NCBI GenBank assembly: GCA_025529335.1
Contig: JAMYHX010000038.1
Coordinates: 97,289 to 161,288, forward strand
Reading direction: 5' to 3'
Length of the DNA: 64,000 nt
Origin: Rhizopus sp. PT2906
Taxonomy: Eukaryota; Mucoromycota; Mucoromycetes; Mucorales; Rhizopodaceae
Shown here: positions 20,836 through 31,983 of the stretch, piece after piece
Layout of the letters: each line of letters opens with the position of its first letter
Position numbering within the stretch: position 1 is the stretch's first letter
The notes under the pieces: model-generated
Seen by the model: only the letters and a program-made list of their open reading frames with translations
What the model was told of the DNA's origin: nothing
Databases searched by the model: none
Program-made: the position numbers and the translations under genes

Positions 20836-22652
20836 ATGGTTGATTTGATATATAACAATTCAGAAAACGTAGAATCATGTCAAGATAAAATAAAAGAACA
20901 AGTGCTGGATGGTTTATTATCAAAAGTTGGATATGGCATATTTCATAAAAAGCTACTGGTAACAACACACACTCTCTTCTTGTGTCTTGCTAAAGGGTTA
21001 CATCGTTTATAGATATTATGTGGGTTAGGCTGGCTTGCTGATAATGTAAGAACATATATATATATATAAAATATGCGCAGTATACCAAAAGTTGACTATA
21101 AATATAAATAGATGTGGCTACAGGTAAAGGACAACAGCTTGCTTATTGTTCATCATTTATCAACTAATATTCATAAAGACAATTGCTATCGTTTTACCCC
21201 GTGTTCAAGGTAAATTGAAGCATACATGCATATGCCTATACTTACCGAGCTTGATAGAACATTACTCAATTTCAGACAATCTTATTGGAATACTATCCAG
21301 CTCCTTGTTTGCTGGCATGACTTTCGGTGCCTTCTTTTGGGGAACTTATTCTGATGCAAAAGGCAGAAGAGTGCCTTACACCATGACACTCTTGATTACA
21401 TCTGTATTTGGAACGCTTTCAAGCTTCACTTTCAACTTTTTCACATTATGTCTCTGTTTGTTCTTCCTTGGCTTTGGTGTTGGAGGAAATATGCCTACGG
21501 ATGGTAAGATCAGAACGGCCCTAGATATAAATATAGGATCTTACTCCCGTTTTAGGCGCGCTCTATTTAGAATTCTTACCCAAAGAGTATCATTATTTAC
21601 TGACATTCATGTCTGTCTTCTTTTCACTTGGTGCGGTATTGGCATCTGTCTTTGGTTACGTGATTTTGCCGTGTGAAGGGCCATGTGATGATAATCGCTG
21701 GAGGATGATGCTCTTTGTCATTGCCATGATGACATTCTTTATGCTTGCCATTCGCACCTTCTTACTCAAGCTGCCAGAGACTCCCAAATTTTTAATGAAC
21801 CAGGGTAAAACAAACGAGACGATCATTGTGTTACAGGATATTGCAAGGATGAATGGTGGTCATGTTCATATTGATAAGGATGATTTATCTACATCAGTGG
21901 CATGTGAAGGGTATGAGGAGCTGCATGATACGACTGATGAAGTCAGCCCGATGCTGCTTGAGGCACAGGATGAGGCTGACAAACAAGAGAAAAGCACGCA
22001 GGCGTTGAAGGAACTGCTGGGACCAAAATGGAGAAAAACGACACTACTTATATGGTTGATTTGGACATTTACGTCAGTAGCTTATACCATGTTTAACGTG
22101 TTTCTGCCCAAGTTTTTGGAAACAGTGCAAAGTGAAGAAGCAAAGCCAACCTTGGCAGAGGTCTATTGGGATTATTTAATTTATTCCTTAGCTGGAATGC
22201 CTGGCTCTGTGGTAAGTAGAATAATAGACATGTATATACAGACTAATATAAATGTATGCATATAGATTGCGTCGTATCTTGTAGAGACATCATTTGGCAG
22301 GAAAGGAACTATGGCCATATCTGCTATAGGATCATCCTTGTCCCTGCTTGTTTTCTCGGTGTTCAAGGCTCGTCTGATCATGGTCCTATCCTCTTCATCT
22401 GTATCCTTTCTCGCCACGCTATTATATGCAGTTATTTATGGATATACACCTGAAGTGTTCAACACGTCTGTAAGAGGAACCGCAGTTGGCACTGCATCAG
22501 CGCTTGGAAGAGTAGCTGGTATCATTAGTCCTCTACTTGCTGGGCTCTTATTTATCGTCAATACGTCTCTACCGCTTTATGTGAGCGTCGGTGGTTATTT
22601 AATTGTTGGTGTGTGTATACTCATGCTTCCCTTTGAAACAAGAAGAAAATAA
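20836..22652 (+). CDS. MFS transporter (SV2 / sugar-porter-like)
   Basis: Seven exons (20836-20958, 21013-21045, 21112-21123, 21179-21209, 21258-21503, 21556-22211, 22266-22652) give 495 residues. Family landmarks are ILCGLGWLADN, then MWLQ and TIAIVLPRVQ, then the loop-2/3 signature FWGTYSDAKGRR, GFGVGGNMPTDG, LPETPKFLMNQGK and, in the second half, GYTPEVFNTSVRGTAVG. This is the arrangement of 12-TM SV2-related and organic-solute MFS carriers. The substrate is unknown. The third exon is a 12-nt microexon, and the intron after it ends in AAAG. The stop lies 9 nt from the stop of the convergent DUF1279 gene. Confidence 0.88.
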
Positions 22653-22661
22653 ACCTCTTTA

Positions 22662-23138
22662 TTATTTATTGATTTTACGCTGTATCCAACCCCATGTCTG
22701 CAGTCTTCTTACAACAGTAGGTGTGATGGCAGCCGTCAAAGAGAGCCGAAAGGGTAGTAAAATTGTTTTATGAATGCCATAGGCAACAACAAAAAGTGTG
22801 GTAAAGGAAGGCTTTTCGTCAGATAGATGTGATGCGTCTGTAGGTGTGTGTTTAAGGCCAATCCAGTTCTTCATTTTCCCAATCACATAATTTTCTGCTT
22901 CCTTGACCTGTTGAGCTCCTTTTACACTAATGACTGCCATGGTTGCTGCCAAGTCAATAGCACCCAGTGTCAAATAAACTCCTATGCCTGCATAGCCATA
23001 CTTTTTCATAAAAGACTTTGTTTTTGCAGCTTTAGATTGTTGTTGTTGTTGTTGCTGTTGTAGTGAAGGATATGAAGTGAATATACTACGTCTTGGCTGG
23101 TATAATGGCACATGTCTGTGAGCAAAGAATCTGTTCAT
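22662..23138 (-). CDS. DUF1279 / FAM210-like mitochondrial membrane protein
   Basis: This single-exon 158-residue protein has a basic N-terminus (MNRFFAHRHVPLYQPRRS) that looks like a mitochondrial presequence, a poly-Gln run at about 27-34, and then KKYGYAGIGVYLTLGAIDLA, the hallmark of the DUF1279 (FAM210) domain. A second hydrophobic stretch near the C-terminus reads FVVAYGIHKTILLPFRLSLT. Family members are mitochondrial inner-membrane proteins linked to mitochondrial translation and organelle function. The poly-Gln tract (CAA/CAG) could be length-variable. Confidence 0.85.
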   Translation of the reverse strand: MNRFFAHRHVPLYQPRRSIFTSYPSLQQQQQQQQSKAAKTKSFMKKYGYAGIGVYLTLGAIDLAATMAVISVKGAQQVKEAENYVIGKMKNWIGLKHTPTDASHLSDEKPSFTTLFVVAYGIHKTILLPFRLSLTAAITPTVVRRLQTWGWIQRKINK

Positions 23139-23329
23139 GACAAAAGGTATGAAAGAATATGGGCGACATATTATTTAATTGCCAAATTTAAATTAGGCAA
23201 AAACACGCATTGACCAATCATATGCCTTCTTTTGTTGAATGATGCTCCTTTTTGAGCAGAACAGCTCTTCTCTTGTTTTGAGATAAAGGAAAGGAGAAAA
23301 AAAAAGGACAAAGGGACAAGAATTACTTT

Positions 23330-23527
23330 TTATATGCAATAAAATAAGAAAGAATGATTCATTTCTTCTCTCAAACACTTGGCACTGCACTCTATCAATT
23401 TGACTGTATCATCAACGGAGTGCCCATTATCCAGTTCACCAGAAGATTCAACCAACACTCTTTCTAAGCTGTCCTTTATAGTGGTACCGATACCATCCAA
23501 GAGTATTTGGGTAGATTCATCAGGCAT
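23330..23527 (-). CDS. Small hypothetical protein
   Basis: A 65-codon frame with an ATG and balanced composition: acidic, helical and Leu/Ile-rich, with TTIKDSLERVLVESSGE and VDDTVKLIECSAKCLREEM. It could be a small helical subunit of a larger complex, but no family is recognised. The plus-strand frame over the same bases (23379-23642) is the alternative. No clear introns were found. Confidence 0.35.
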   Translation of the reverse strand: MPDESTQILLDGIGTTIKDSLERVLVESSGELDNGHSVDDTVKLIECSAKCLREEMNHSFLFYCI

Positions 23528-24002
23528 ATATATGCCGAGTAATTTGCTTGATATATGGCCATTTTCACATCATAAAAATGATAGAGAAACATTTAAAAGC
23601 GGGAATAACATAGTCAATGTATGGAATTCATTCGTTCATTAATGATGATGGTGATTTACTACAATTGGCATAGAAGTCGGTCAAGACCAAGCGTATTATT
23701 TGAATCTGTAGTACCCACGCTACTATTCAGTGCTTAAATACAATATATAGAGTTGAACCTAAGATCTGCTCTATACCTCAACAGAATGTGGTCAACTAAG
23801 TTTAAATAACTCAGCTTCTTAATATATAATTATAGATTGTGCTATCATCCCTTTTCTCTTTACTTTATTCCAAATAAAGATACAACACAGTCTCATCGTA
23901 TTTTCTACTTTGTTTAGATCTATTTTCAAAACCCAAATACAACAGAGTCATTATAATTTCGTTTTGATTATGTGAATCATCGTAGCCATTGCTCCAAACC
24001 CA

Positions 24003-24308
24003 TCAAGATAAATCAGATAAATCGCGACTGAGAGCCAACTTCAGAAACTCAAGGGAGGCAGGAAGATTGCTAAAGCAATGAACGCTGGCTTGTTCTTGTA
24101 TGTTTAGTTCATACTGATCATTGACATTTTTTGGCATTGAAATATCGACTTCGTCACTAATCTTTATCAAGTATAAAGGTTTTAGTTTTTTTTTTATCTC
24201 TTCTAAGGTAACTCTTGGCTTATTAGATGAAATGGAGGGGGGCATGGTGGAAGGGAAAAAGCCAAAACTCTTCTTTGCTATTTCATGTAAGGTGAGCACT
24301 ACATACAC
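24003..24308 (-). CDS. Hypothetical protein or gene fragment
   Basis: A frame of about 100 codons, of which the part from the internal methionine near 24245 (MPPSISSNKPRVTLEEIKKK) looks coding. It continues with LYLIKISDEVDISMPKNVND and ends LEFLKLALSRDLSDLS. No family is recognised. Its start overlaps the left arm of an inverted repeat, so it may be cargo of that element or a relic. Confidence 0.35.
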   Translation of the reverse strand: MYVVLTLHEIAKKSFGFFPSTMPPSISSNKPRVTLEEIKKKLKPLYLIKISDEVDISMPKNVNDQYELNIQEQASVHCFSNLPASLEFLKLALSRDLSDLS

Positions 24309-24705
24309 CAGAAATCAGACTAATACTACGGGCGCTATCTCTACCTATTACCTATGATATCACCCAACAAAGCTTTTCAATGCGTAGTGTCAAGCTAAAC
24401 ATAGCTTTATGAAGTTACCATCTTGGATTGGTTCTTTTCAAAAACAAGAGATAAAAAGAAAAGTTATTTTTATATTCTAATTTTATGTTGTCAGTTCTAT
24501 CAGCAAAGACCACTTAGCTCACGTGTAACTATGATGATATCGTATTTTATATCAGAGAGAGAGTGAACTGGACAAGCCTTAGATTAGGTAGAGACTTTGG
24601 TAATGTGAAGTTGTAAAGTGACAACATAGGTAGCGCCCCAAGGAAGCGCCTGTAGCATTAGCCTATTTTCTGATGCATTTTCTGGTGCATGTAGTATTGG
24701 CCAAA
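24293..24705. mobile_element. MITE-like inverted-repeat element
   Basis: The left end (about 24295-24345) and the right end (about 24630-24705) are inverted copies. Read inward, both begin with a tract containing ACTACAT(A/G)CACCAG, then TAAT(A/G)CTAC(G/A)GGCGC; the right arm has a roughly 12-bp and a roughly 10-bp insertion relative to the left. About 280 bp separate the arms. The right-arm core also matches the repeat at 5341-5470. No transposase is present, so it would be non-autonomous. Confidence 0.5.
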
Positions 24706-24804
24706 ATAAACTTTGAAAAAGAGCGAGCGTCATTAGTGACGTACCATATTATGCGAACTAAATCAAGCTCTGGTAACATCCTGTCAACATGCTGCTTGTG
24801 ATTA

Positions 24805-24962
24805 TTATTATAATTATAATTTTATTAATAATTTTATTAATGGGTAGCCACCCTTAAATATTTTATTAACAATTTTATTAATGGGTGGCCACCCTCAAAT
24901 ATTTTACTATAATTTTTACTATATATAAATATTTTACTATAATTTTTACTATATATAAATTA
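24805..24962. repeat. AT-rich tandem duplications with GGGTGGCCACCC palindrome
   Basis: Two adjacent duplications are visible. One unit contains TTTTATTAA.AATTTTATTAATGGGT(A/G)GCCACCC and occurs twice (about 24820-24900); the second copy centres on the perfect 12-bp palindrome GGGTGGCCACCC. It is followed by a unit of about 31 bp, starting ATATTTTACTATAATTTTTA, repeated exactly twice (about 24899-24960). Confidence 0.8.
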
Positions 24963-25149
24963 AATTTCTAAGTGACAAACAAGCAAACGGAAAAAAGGAG
25001 AATCATTCTTGAAAAGGGTATTAAAGACTAAATAGTAAGTAGACCAAAGCAGGCGTATCCTGGGTTCTTCTTTGCTGCATCGCGAATAGTTTCCAACAGT
25101 ATACTTTTGCTTTGCCTAGGGTGATTTTTTTTTCTTGTTTTTTGGGGGT

Positions 25150-25640
25150 TTTTTTTGTTTTTTTTTTGTGGGTTTTGGCTGATTCTTCTTCATCTGTTGC
25201 TGTTTGTATTATATTTTGAATATAATTACATTAGAGAACTGATCCAGTCTATCACCCTGGCCAATCCACGAGTTTTAATGTTTAATGACATTTCAATCAT
25301 TGCTGGCCCCAATCTTAGCAGCACCAGTCGGCAACGATATCTAACTAGTCTATTTTGACGGTGCGACACATTATTAGCATTCATTGTGTCCTCGCTTGGC
25401 ACCGGTAGCCCTTGCTCCAGATCTTGTGAGGAACCGGCTACTAAAATTTGTTGAATGTATTGTGCAATCAGTGATAACATTTGAGCGAGAAAGAGCCATC
25501 AAACTAGAGACCCGAGCTTCTTTTAAATTGAAAGTGTGGTCATTTGACTCTGTACTCTGTTTATCTCGGAAAGAGTTCTGGGACTTACAAGTTGTCAAAC
25601 CACACATAATCAAGGTAAATGGAGCATAGACAAGTTGAAT
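25150..25640 (+). pseudogene. Possible gene remnant, unknown
   Basis: Two overlapping plus-strand frames have coding-like patches: ITLANPRVLMFNDISIIAGP at about 25250-25310, and FERERAIKLETRASFKLKVW to VVKPHIIKVNGA at about 25490-25629. They are out of frame with each other and lack an obvious start. No family recognised. Confidence 0.3.
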
Positions 25641-26741
25641 AGAATGAGAAATCCTTGCTGATAGTCTCTGAAAATCTTGTTATTATATGATATTGTATAG
25701 TTAATGTATACGTATATCAAAATGAATAGTTTCGGATATTTTGACAGGAAAAGAGTATGTTTGTTACGAGCGGGCTTAGCTTTGTTACTATGTTTAACCA
25801 TAACATAAACCAGCAGCCTCTCTTGACAATGCAAAGGTTACAAAAGAGAAATGTCTTGAATGAACTGTATAGGCTTCTCTTTATTTTCAATAATGCGTTC
25901 ATTAGGTTATCAAACGAGATTTATTTTTTACATAATGTGGTATACAAAACTGCATATACTAGATATATACAAGTTTATCAAACCTTTCAAGGGACATAAA
26001 AGCAACTTTTTATATTTAGCTACCCATACACTAAGCTTTTGAGTATGTCAATCAGTGTCTTTTGATAGCAGCATCTCGTAATACATTGTCAGTTTTTCTG
26101 ATCAAATATATAAAGAGCCAAATGCTGTCATTTTCTGAAATATATAATGTCTCATTTGTAATAAGATAGATCGCCATTATGATTGCTTTTTTCCGGAGAA
26201 TTCGATCCATTATGAACTTGTTCTGTGATGACGAACTTACTCCCCCACATCTAAATAAAGCATATAACCTTATTTTCTCCCCAAATTGATATGCTCAGCT
26301 TGGCAACTTTATTCCAATACCTCTAATCAAGAGGCCGAAAGGGAGTGGCAAAGGTATACTAAGCATTCTCCTCTTTTCATATCACTCCTTTTCATAATCA
26401 TTACAGAAAACAAACAGCCAAGGAGAATAATATTACGTTCTTCTTTTTTTCTGTGAAAAGAAGGTTATGAACCCCTTCAAAGAAGAGATTTTATAAGAAA
26501 AGGAGTCCTCATGATTCTGAAACCAAACGAGAAGTGCAAAAATAAGGAGATAAAAAAAAAAGAATATAACCCTGAAGGGACCCACAACAGAATTATTAAA
26601 ATTGCAGAAATTAAAGAAATTGCAGCTCAAAAAAAAAGGAGAAAACGGCAGACAAAGGGCACATGTCAGAAATAATAAAGGGGGTCAAATAATTTATTAA
26701 TGTGAGAGGCATATGATTAAGCATAAAAATCTTATAGGGAC
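25641..26741. other. AT-rich region without convincing gene
   Basis: Only short, overlapping frames with low-complexity translation occur on both strands. The right end is the 3' flank of the 7TM gene. Confidence 0.4.
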
Positions 26742-28013
26742 TTATAATTTCGTTAATGTCTTGCGACTCGTCTGAGATTCTTGAAAGGAAGGAGCAAATC
26801 CACCAGCTTCAGTAGATGAATGATCGTCCTCAACTGGTGTCTTTTCATAAGACATATTCAAGTTGACGTTATTGAATCCAATGACATCCTGTTCTTCCTT
26901 TCTGTACATGGTTTGTTCGTGTGTTTCTGAGAGATGTGTGCCTTGTACATCTGTCTCCTTGCTGCGCTTTCCAGGTGCTTGGCTGGTGACCCAGTGAACA
27001 GTAATGACGTTGATTGTGACATCCAGTGTACAGCAAGTCATACAAAGTAAACCACGTTCTCTGCCGTCAAGTATGATCAACGAGAGGATGTTGGCAAAGG
27101 ACACGACTAAGCAGACGACGGATGCGACCAAGGTACGAAGGGCGACTTCGTGAAGTCGAGAGTTGGCTGTGCTACTAAAGATGCCTAGACCACCAAGCTT
27201 TAGTAGTGGTCGAACGAAGAAGACGGTCATGTAAAGGTTGATCGCCTATATAATTAAATTAAAACTTGATTTTGGTGAAACAGTAAACCACACTTACAAA
27301 GTCATAAATCTAAAGGAGAAAGAGAATGATGAGTACAAGCTTAAACAAGCGTAATTATTTGCTTACAATCAATGGAATGGTTCCAGCAGGAGCAATACCG
27401 ATGATACAGTATCCATTAGGTTCGATGTATGCTCTATGATATACGATCTAAACCATTAGTTTTTTGTTGATAATGAATGATATTTTACCATCAATATGAA
27501 GATCGCAATATAAGGTAGTAATAACCCCAAGTTAAATCTGTAGGATTTGTTACTCCATCGGCTCTGTCGTGTAGCTGAAACAACATAGATTTTCTCTATC
27601 AACCTAATAAGGTAATGAATAAGCGTTTTCAAAAAGACAAGAGGAAAAATAAAGTTACCATGCATAAATTACGATCTTGGTCGCGCAGTAAAGAATATCA
27701 CAGACCATGACGGTTAATAAGCAGGATGTGTAATTACCTGGAAAAGTTTACCATTTTAGCCTTTTTGTTTAAAAAGTTGTCTGAATTTACCATTGTTTGT
27801 AGTAACAAGTATCATACTCATTACTGCGAAGGCCCATGAAAAGATGTAAAGAAGCAAGATAAGCCATCTCGAGTAAGTTAAATACTTAAATTGGACATTA
27901 TATGTCTTTACTCCATACAAGACTGACAGAATTGTAGATGAAAAGAGTGACACTAGCTTTGCTGCCAATTCTCCTCCGTCTGGTTGAGTAGAGGAAATGA
28001 TAGTGATAGGCAT
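26742..28013 (-). CDS. Seven-transmembrane receptor-like protein
   Basis: Six minus-strand exons (28013-27791, 27737-27659, 27603-27489, 27447-27367, 27309-27298, 27245-26742) join in phase to 337 residues. Hydrophobic segments are seen at LVSLFSSTILSVLYGV, WLILLLYIFSWAFAVMSMIL, LLTVMVCDILYCATKIVIYA, LGLLLPYIAIFILMI, IPLIIYDFAINLYMTVFF, LVASVVCLVVSFANILSLII and LLCMTCCTLDVTINVITVHW. That is seven helices followed by a hydrophilic tail of about 85 residues rich in Ser, Thr and Glu, the topology of fungal GPCR-like proteins. No specific receptor class is recognised, so ligand and coupling are unknown. Exon 5 is a 12-nt microexon (IYDF). Confidence 0.72.
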
Positions 28014-29888
28014 GATGAAAAAGAAACGAGAATAAGAAAAGAGGAAGAAAGAATAGTAAGGTCTGTATTGTTTATATTCTCAAAGTGATGTCAAATACAC
28101 ATACACAAAGGTTTAGGGAGGTAAAATCACTATCGTACAATTTCGATCTTTTCTTTTTAGGTTCATGATACCAAGTTGGGTCAAAAATAGTGCTAATTAT
28201 AAATACTTTACCATTTATTATAAAGAGAAAGAGAAAGAGAGAGAGAGGATAATGAAGTGAAAAGGGGTTGACTTAACATCTTTACTGCTTACACTCCATC
28301 CCCCCCCCCTTTTTACCAAAGTTTAAATGACAGTCTGTGCATGGACACAGCCCCCCCCCCTTCTTTCGGACAATATGGGTAACCATCTCGCGCGACTACG
28401 TTATGAACAAAAAAGGAATGTATCCTAATAAAAATCATTAAAGCTTATTGTTTTCTTTGTTAACTTTACATTTGAAATAAGATCTTTTATAACGAATACA
28501 CATCAGTTGAAGTCAATCGCAGCTTTACTGTATTCTTCCTATTTTTATGCTAAAGACGTCATACTCTATTGAAAAGACACAATAAGGATCAGCCAATAAA
28601 TCGATGGGAGTGATAGGTATTCAAAAATGCCCCTCTTTTTTTTTGCGTATTACCTATTCTTCATCTCATTCCGCCTAAACCATTCTTCAGTATGTAGGAA
28701 CAACAAAAAACGGATGAATAAGATGCTTACATACGGAGAATATGTTCTTATTACAGGGTACTTTTAAACAAACGACGTCATAGACGATGCAGCACTGATT
28801 TAAATTGCCTTGTTGCATTATTGAAACAGACAATAATCTCATCTACATGCGGTGGCAAATTATATTGAAGCATAGAAAATCCTGAATCAAACAGAAATAG
28901 TTTATTAAGTGATAGTCAACTTTAAGAAGTTTCTTAGAAACCACAAACGATTCTTATGAGACACCACGCTCTCGACCCTTGGAAATCTGAATAGTAGTCG
29001 CTTTTACTATCTTTGATAATGATGTCCCTCAAAGGAACCTTTATTTGAACGTATTTCTCAATACCAATCTTTTGCACACATACAAGCATGAGCAATCGCC
29101 ATGGGAGAAGAGTGGTATAGTCTCATCTTCGATATTAAATTGGAGGTACACTCACTTCATCGAAACTAAAGTGGTATCTGGATACAATTCTCTCTTGTAA
29201 AAAAAGCCTGGATAAACAAGGTTAATCTTCAAGTGTAAAAGATGATCCCAATAAGGAGCAAAGGTTTGGTATGTTAAACATTCATGTGACTAACAGCATG
29301 CAATACAGCTCTTAAGCTAAGAGTCTTGACTTGGAAGTAGAAGAAACTAGCTTGACCTTAATCAAGTGAAATGAGAGCAAAGATCTTTAGGTTTCTTATA
29401 AATTTAAGCGGTAACTATACTGAATGAGCCACAGGGCGCTGCTACCAAATCTAGCGATAGTGCTTAAACTTTAGCTTTGAATACGGAGGTGCGATATACT
29501 TTAAGCAAATCACTTTTAATATAAAATAAGCTTATATTATTCTTCTATAGCGATTACTCATGTTTAACATCTTTGTAAAATATTGGCATTAAGAGATGTG
29601 TTCAAATAAAAGCTTCTAAAATGAATATCACTACCAAAGATAGGGTTTTTGTTGTGCCTCCCTAAGAATCCAGTAAGGTGTTCTTGACTCAATGAGAGGT
29701 TGTTTCCTAAAAAAGCCCATCTTCAAGATAAGGCGTATCACTCTAGGGAGAAAATCGAAAGCGCATTCATCTATCACAGTACAAACATGACCTACCGTGC
29801 TGTCGATTCCATCGTAGATATATTAAGCATGGATTGATTACACTATTTGATGCATTACATGGATTTAACGACAACTGAACTACAGTCA

Positions 29889-30026
29889 TTACATTAACAG
29901 CGTCGATACATAGTACGCTCTTGCAAAAAAGGTTGACAAACGGTAGGTATCGGCTTCGTTATCCTCGGCCTTCACTTCAAAATATTCAGTTGCATGCTTT
30001 GCGTGTCTCTGTTCCTGAGTGAACAT
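29889..30026 (-). CDS. Short ORF of uncertain status
   Basis: A 45-codon ATG-to-TAA frame, hydrophilic and balanced (MFTQEQRHAKHATEYFEVKA, then EDNEADTYRLSTFFARAYY). Its composition is more protein-like than the surrounding sequence. It has no detectable partner exons or family and could be a relic. Confidence 0.2.
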   Translation of the reverse strand: MFTQEQRHAKHATEYFEVKAEDNEADTYRLSTFFARAYYVSTLLM

Positions 30027-31841
30027 GTTACCAGGATGAAGTTACATCTTGACAATAATAACCATTAAAGTGAGAATAATTCGGCTGTGTGTTTTAGGCT
30101 GGTAAAATCCACAGGTGAAGTTCTCGACTATTGTCAGAATGATGAAAGAATGGATTAATAATAGGATTAATAAAGCTTGTGACAAGTTTTTGTTTACCAA
30201 CTAACACATTATCGGGGCAATCACACAGAACAGGATGACTATCAAGATTTGTGCAATGATGAAACGGAAACAACCAAGGTTGAATTGAGAATGACATATA
30301 TTCTAGGAAAATACTGAAAACATTGTTCAATCAAAGCTTGTAGGAAATATACAATTTAATCAATAATCACGCTCTCATGAATAAGCTGGCCTTACAAACT
30401 GACAACTTGGGAGAAGGATTAGTATCTGCTGCCCAATATCTATTTATGAAATAACCTTCCAAATTATTATCAGAAGCTTAGTAAAAGAAGGCTTACGATG
30501 CTCCGTAAAGAGAATAAACGAAGCTAAAACAGCAACAATAACTGAACAATGGCAATATACCCAATTTCTAATTCTATAGTAGACGACAGTAAAAGTGCAT
30601 TTCAAAAATCGTATCTACATTCGCTTCAACTTGACCTTATTCTCCGGGCTTTGGTTCGCTATTAGAATCGCAGACGTGTCTTTGTCAGCCGAGATACACA
30701 TCACCATTCTGCATAGATAACAACTTCTTTAAGTTGGCATACAATGTTTCCCTTTACAACAACAAATAGTGCAGTTTATCGTATAGTATATGATCTGTTG
30801 TTTTCCTTTGGTATTACTTTCAAGCGTTTTTCTTTTAAGACAGTCAAAGGATGACTAAAGAAAACCAGTATGAAACGACATAGTGAAACTAGGGAAGCGC
30901 TTTCAAATGATCTTGGTAAGTTTATTATTGGACGTGTTCAAGGTTTGATACAGTCATGCCTTTGTTTACGACTGAAAAAGGAAAATCGCAACTGTACTTT
31001 AATCCCAGTGTAAGCAACTGTGTCTATAATTCTGGAATCATCTAATTACGACTTCTTAGTGCTGCAGGATTAATACAATCTTCTCAAGATCACCAAAAAA
31101 TACAAAATGTTTAACAAACATCGTCAACATAACTTAAGTTGTCGCAATTCATGCCTTACTTACCTAAAAGTTATGCAGCACTGAAAGGGATGCAACGGTG
31201 ATGGTGCATATGGCCCAGCTACTGCTGTCGAGAACAGTCTTTAGATCTTGATGTTCAAAAACATTAATGGAAATCTCTTAAAGATGTGCCGAGGCAAAGA
31301 AAAAAAAAAGCTTTATAATATTTGCTTGGTAGACCAATAACTCAGGTCATTTATTTTAGTCTTCTCTAAGCTCAATCATCACCTGCGTCTAAAACGAACG
31401 ATGATAGGTTGCACAGGATCATGTAGATGCTATGCCATTATTAGTATGCACTGATCAAGATGGCTTGATAAATATAGTGCAATACATTGTTCTTACTGGT
31501 GATGGCGTAACAACAATCTTTTCAGTTTGAATACACCTATTTATGAGTATGTGTGTGTACGTCTTTTTAAAATACCAAAATGGTGAATTAAGGGGATAAT
31601 TTTTCTTGATTTAGAATGTCACTCGTTTGTATCCATGGAACCATTAGAATTCTTAGTTGACGAGCATTTGCCAAAAGGGAATCTTTTGATTTATTGTAAG
31701 ACCAAGATATTTTATCCAATCAAATACCAGATTTTGTCCTTTCTTTTCTAATGCATTTATTTTATTGGCTAAATCAATTTATCTCTTCAGTGGATCACGA
31801 TTATTGTTTTTTTTATTTTTATTTACTGTGACTATTTTACC

Positions 31842-31983
31842 ATGGTAACCAAGAGAAAGAGAAACAATGTAAGAGTAAAACACTTGTCATGGTAACCAGT
31901 TTCTCGTGAATACAAAAGACAACAGGCCTTTATATGGCTGTATCGATTCAAGCCAATAAACGATGTATAATATCTACACGTTT
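31842..31983 (+). promoter_or_regulatory. Candidate promoter elements of the phosphate transporter
   Basis: The 11-mer CATGGTAACCA occurs exactly twice, at 31842-31852 and 31889-31899. A CACGTTT sequence, compatible with the yeast Pho4 core CACGT(G/T), lies at 31977-31983, about 290 nt upstream of the ATG. Function is inferred only from position and motif resemblance. Confidence 0.3.

Noticed and set aside
21210..21275. Intron of 66 nt in the MFS gene ending at TTTCAG
   Set aside because: Using the earlier acceptor GATAG (21257) keeps the conserved EHYSISDNLIG block of the family, so the shorter 48-nt intron is preferred.
25374..25613. Minus-strand ORF overlapping the 25 kb relic
   Set aside because: Composition is less protein-like than the plus-strand frames and no start context or exon partners were found.
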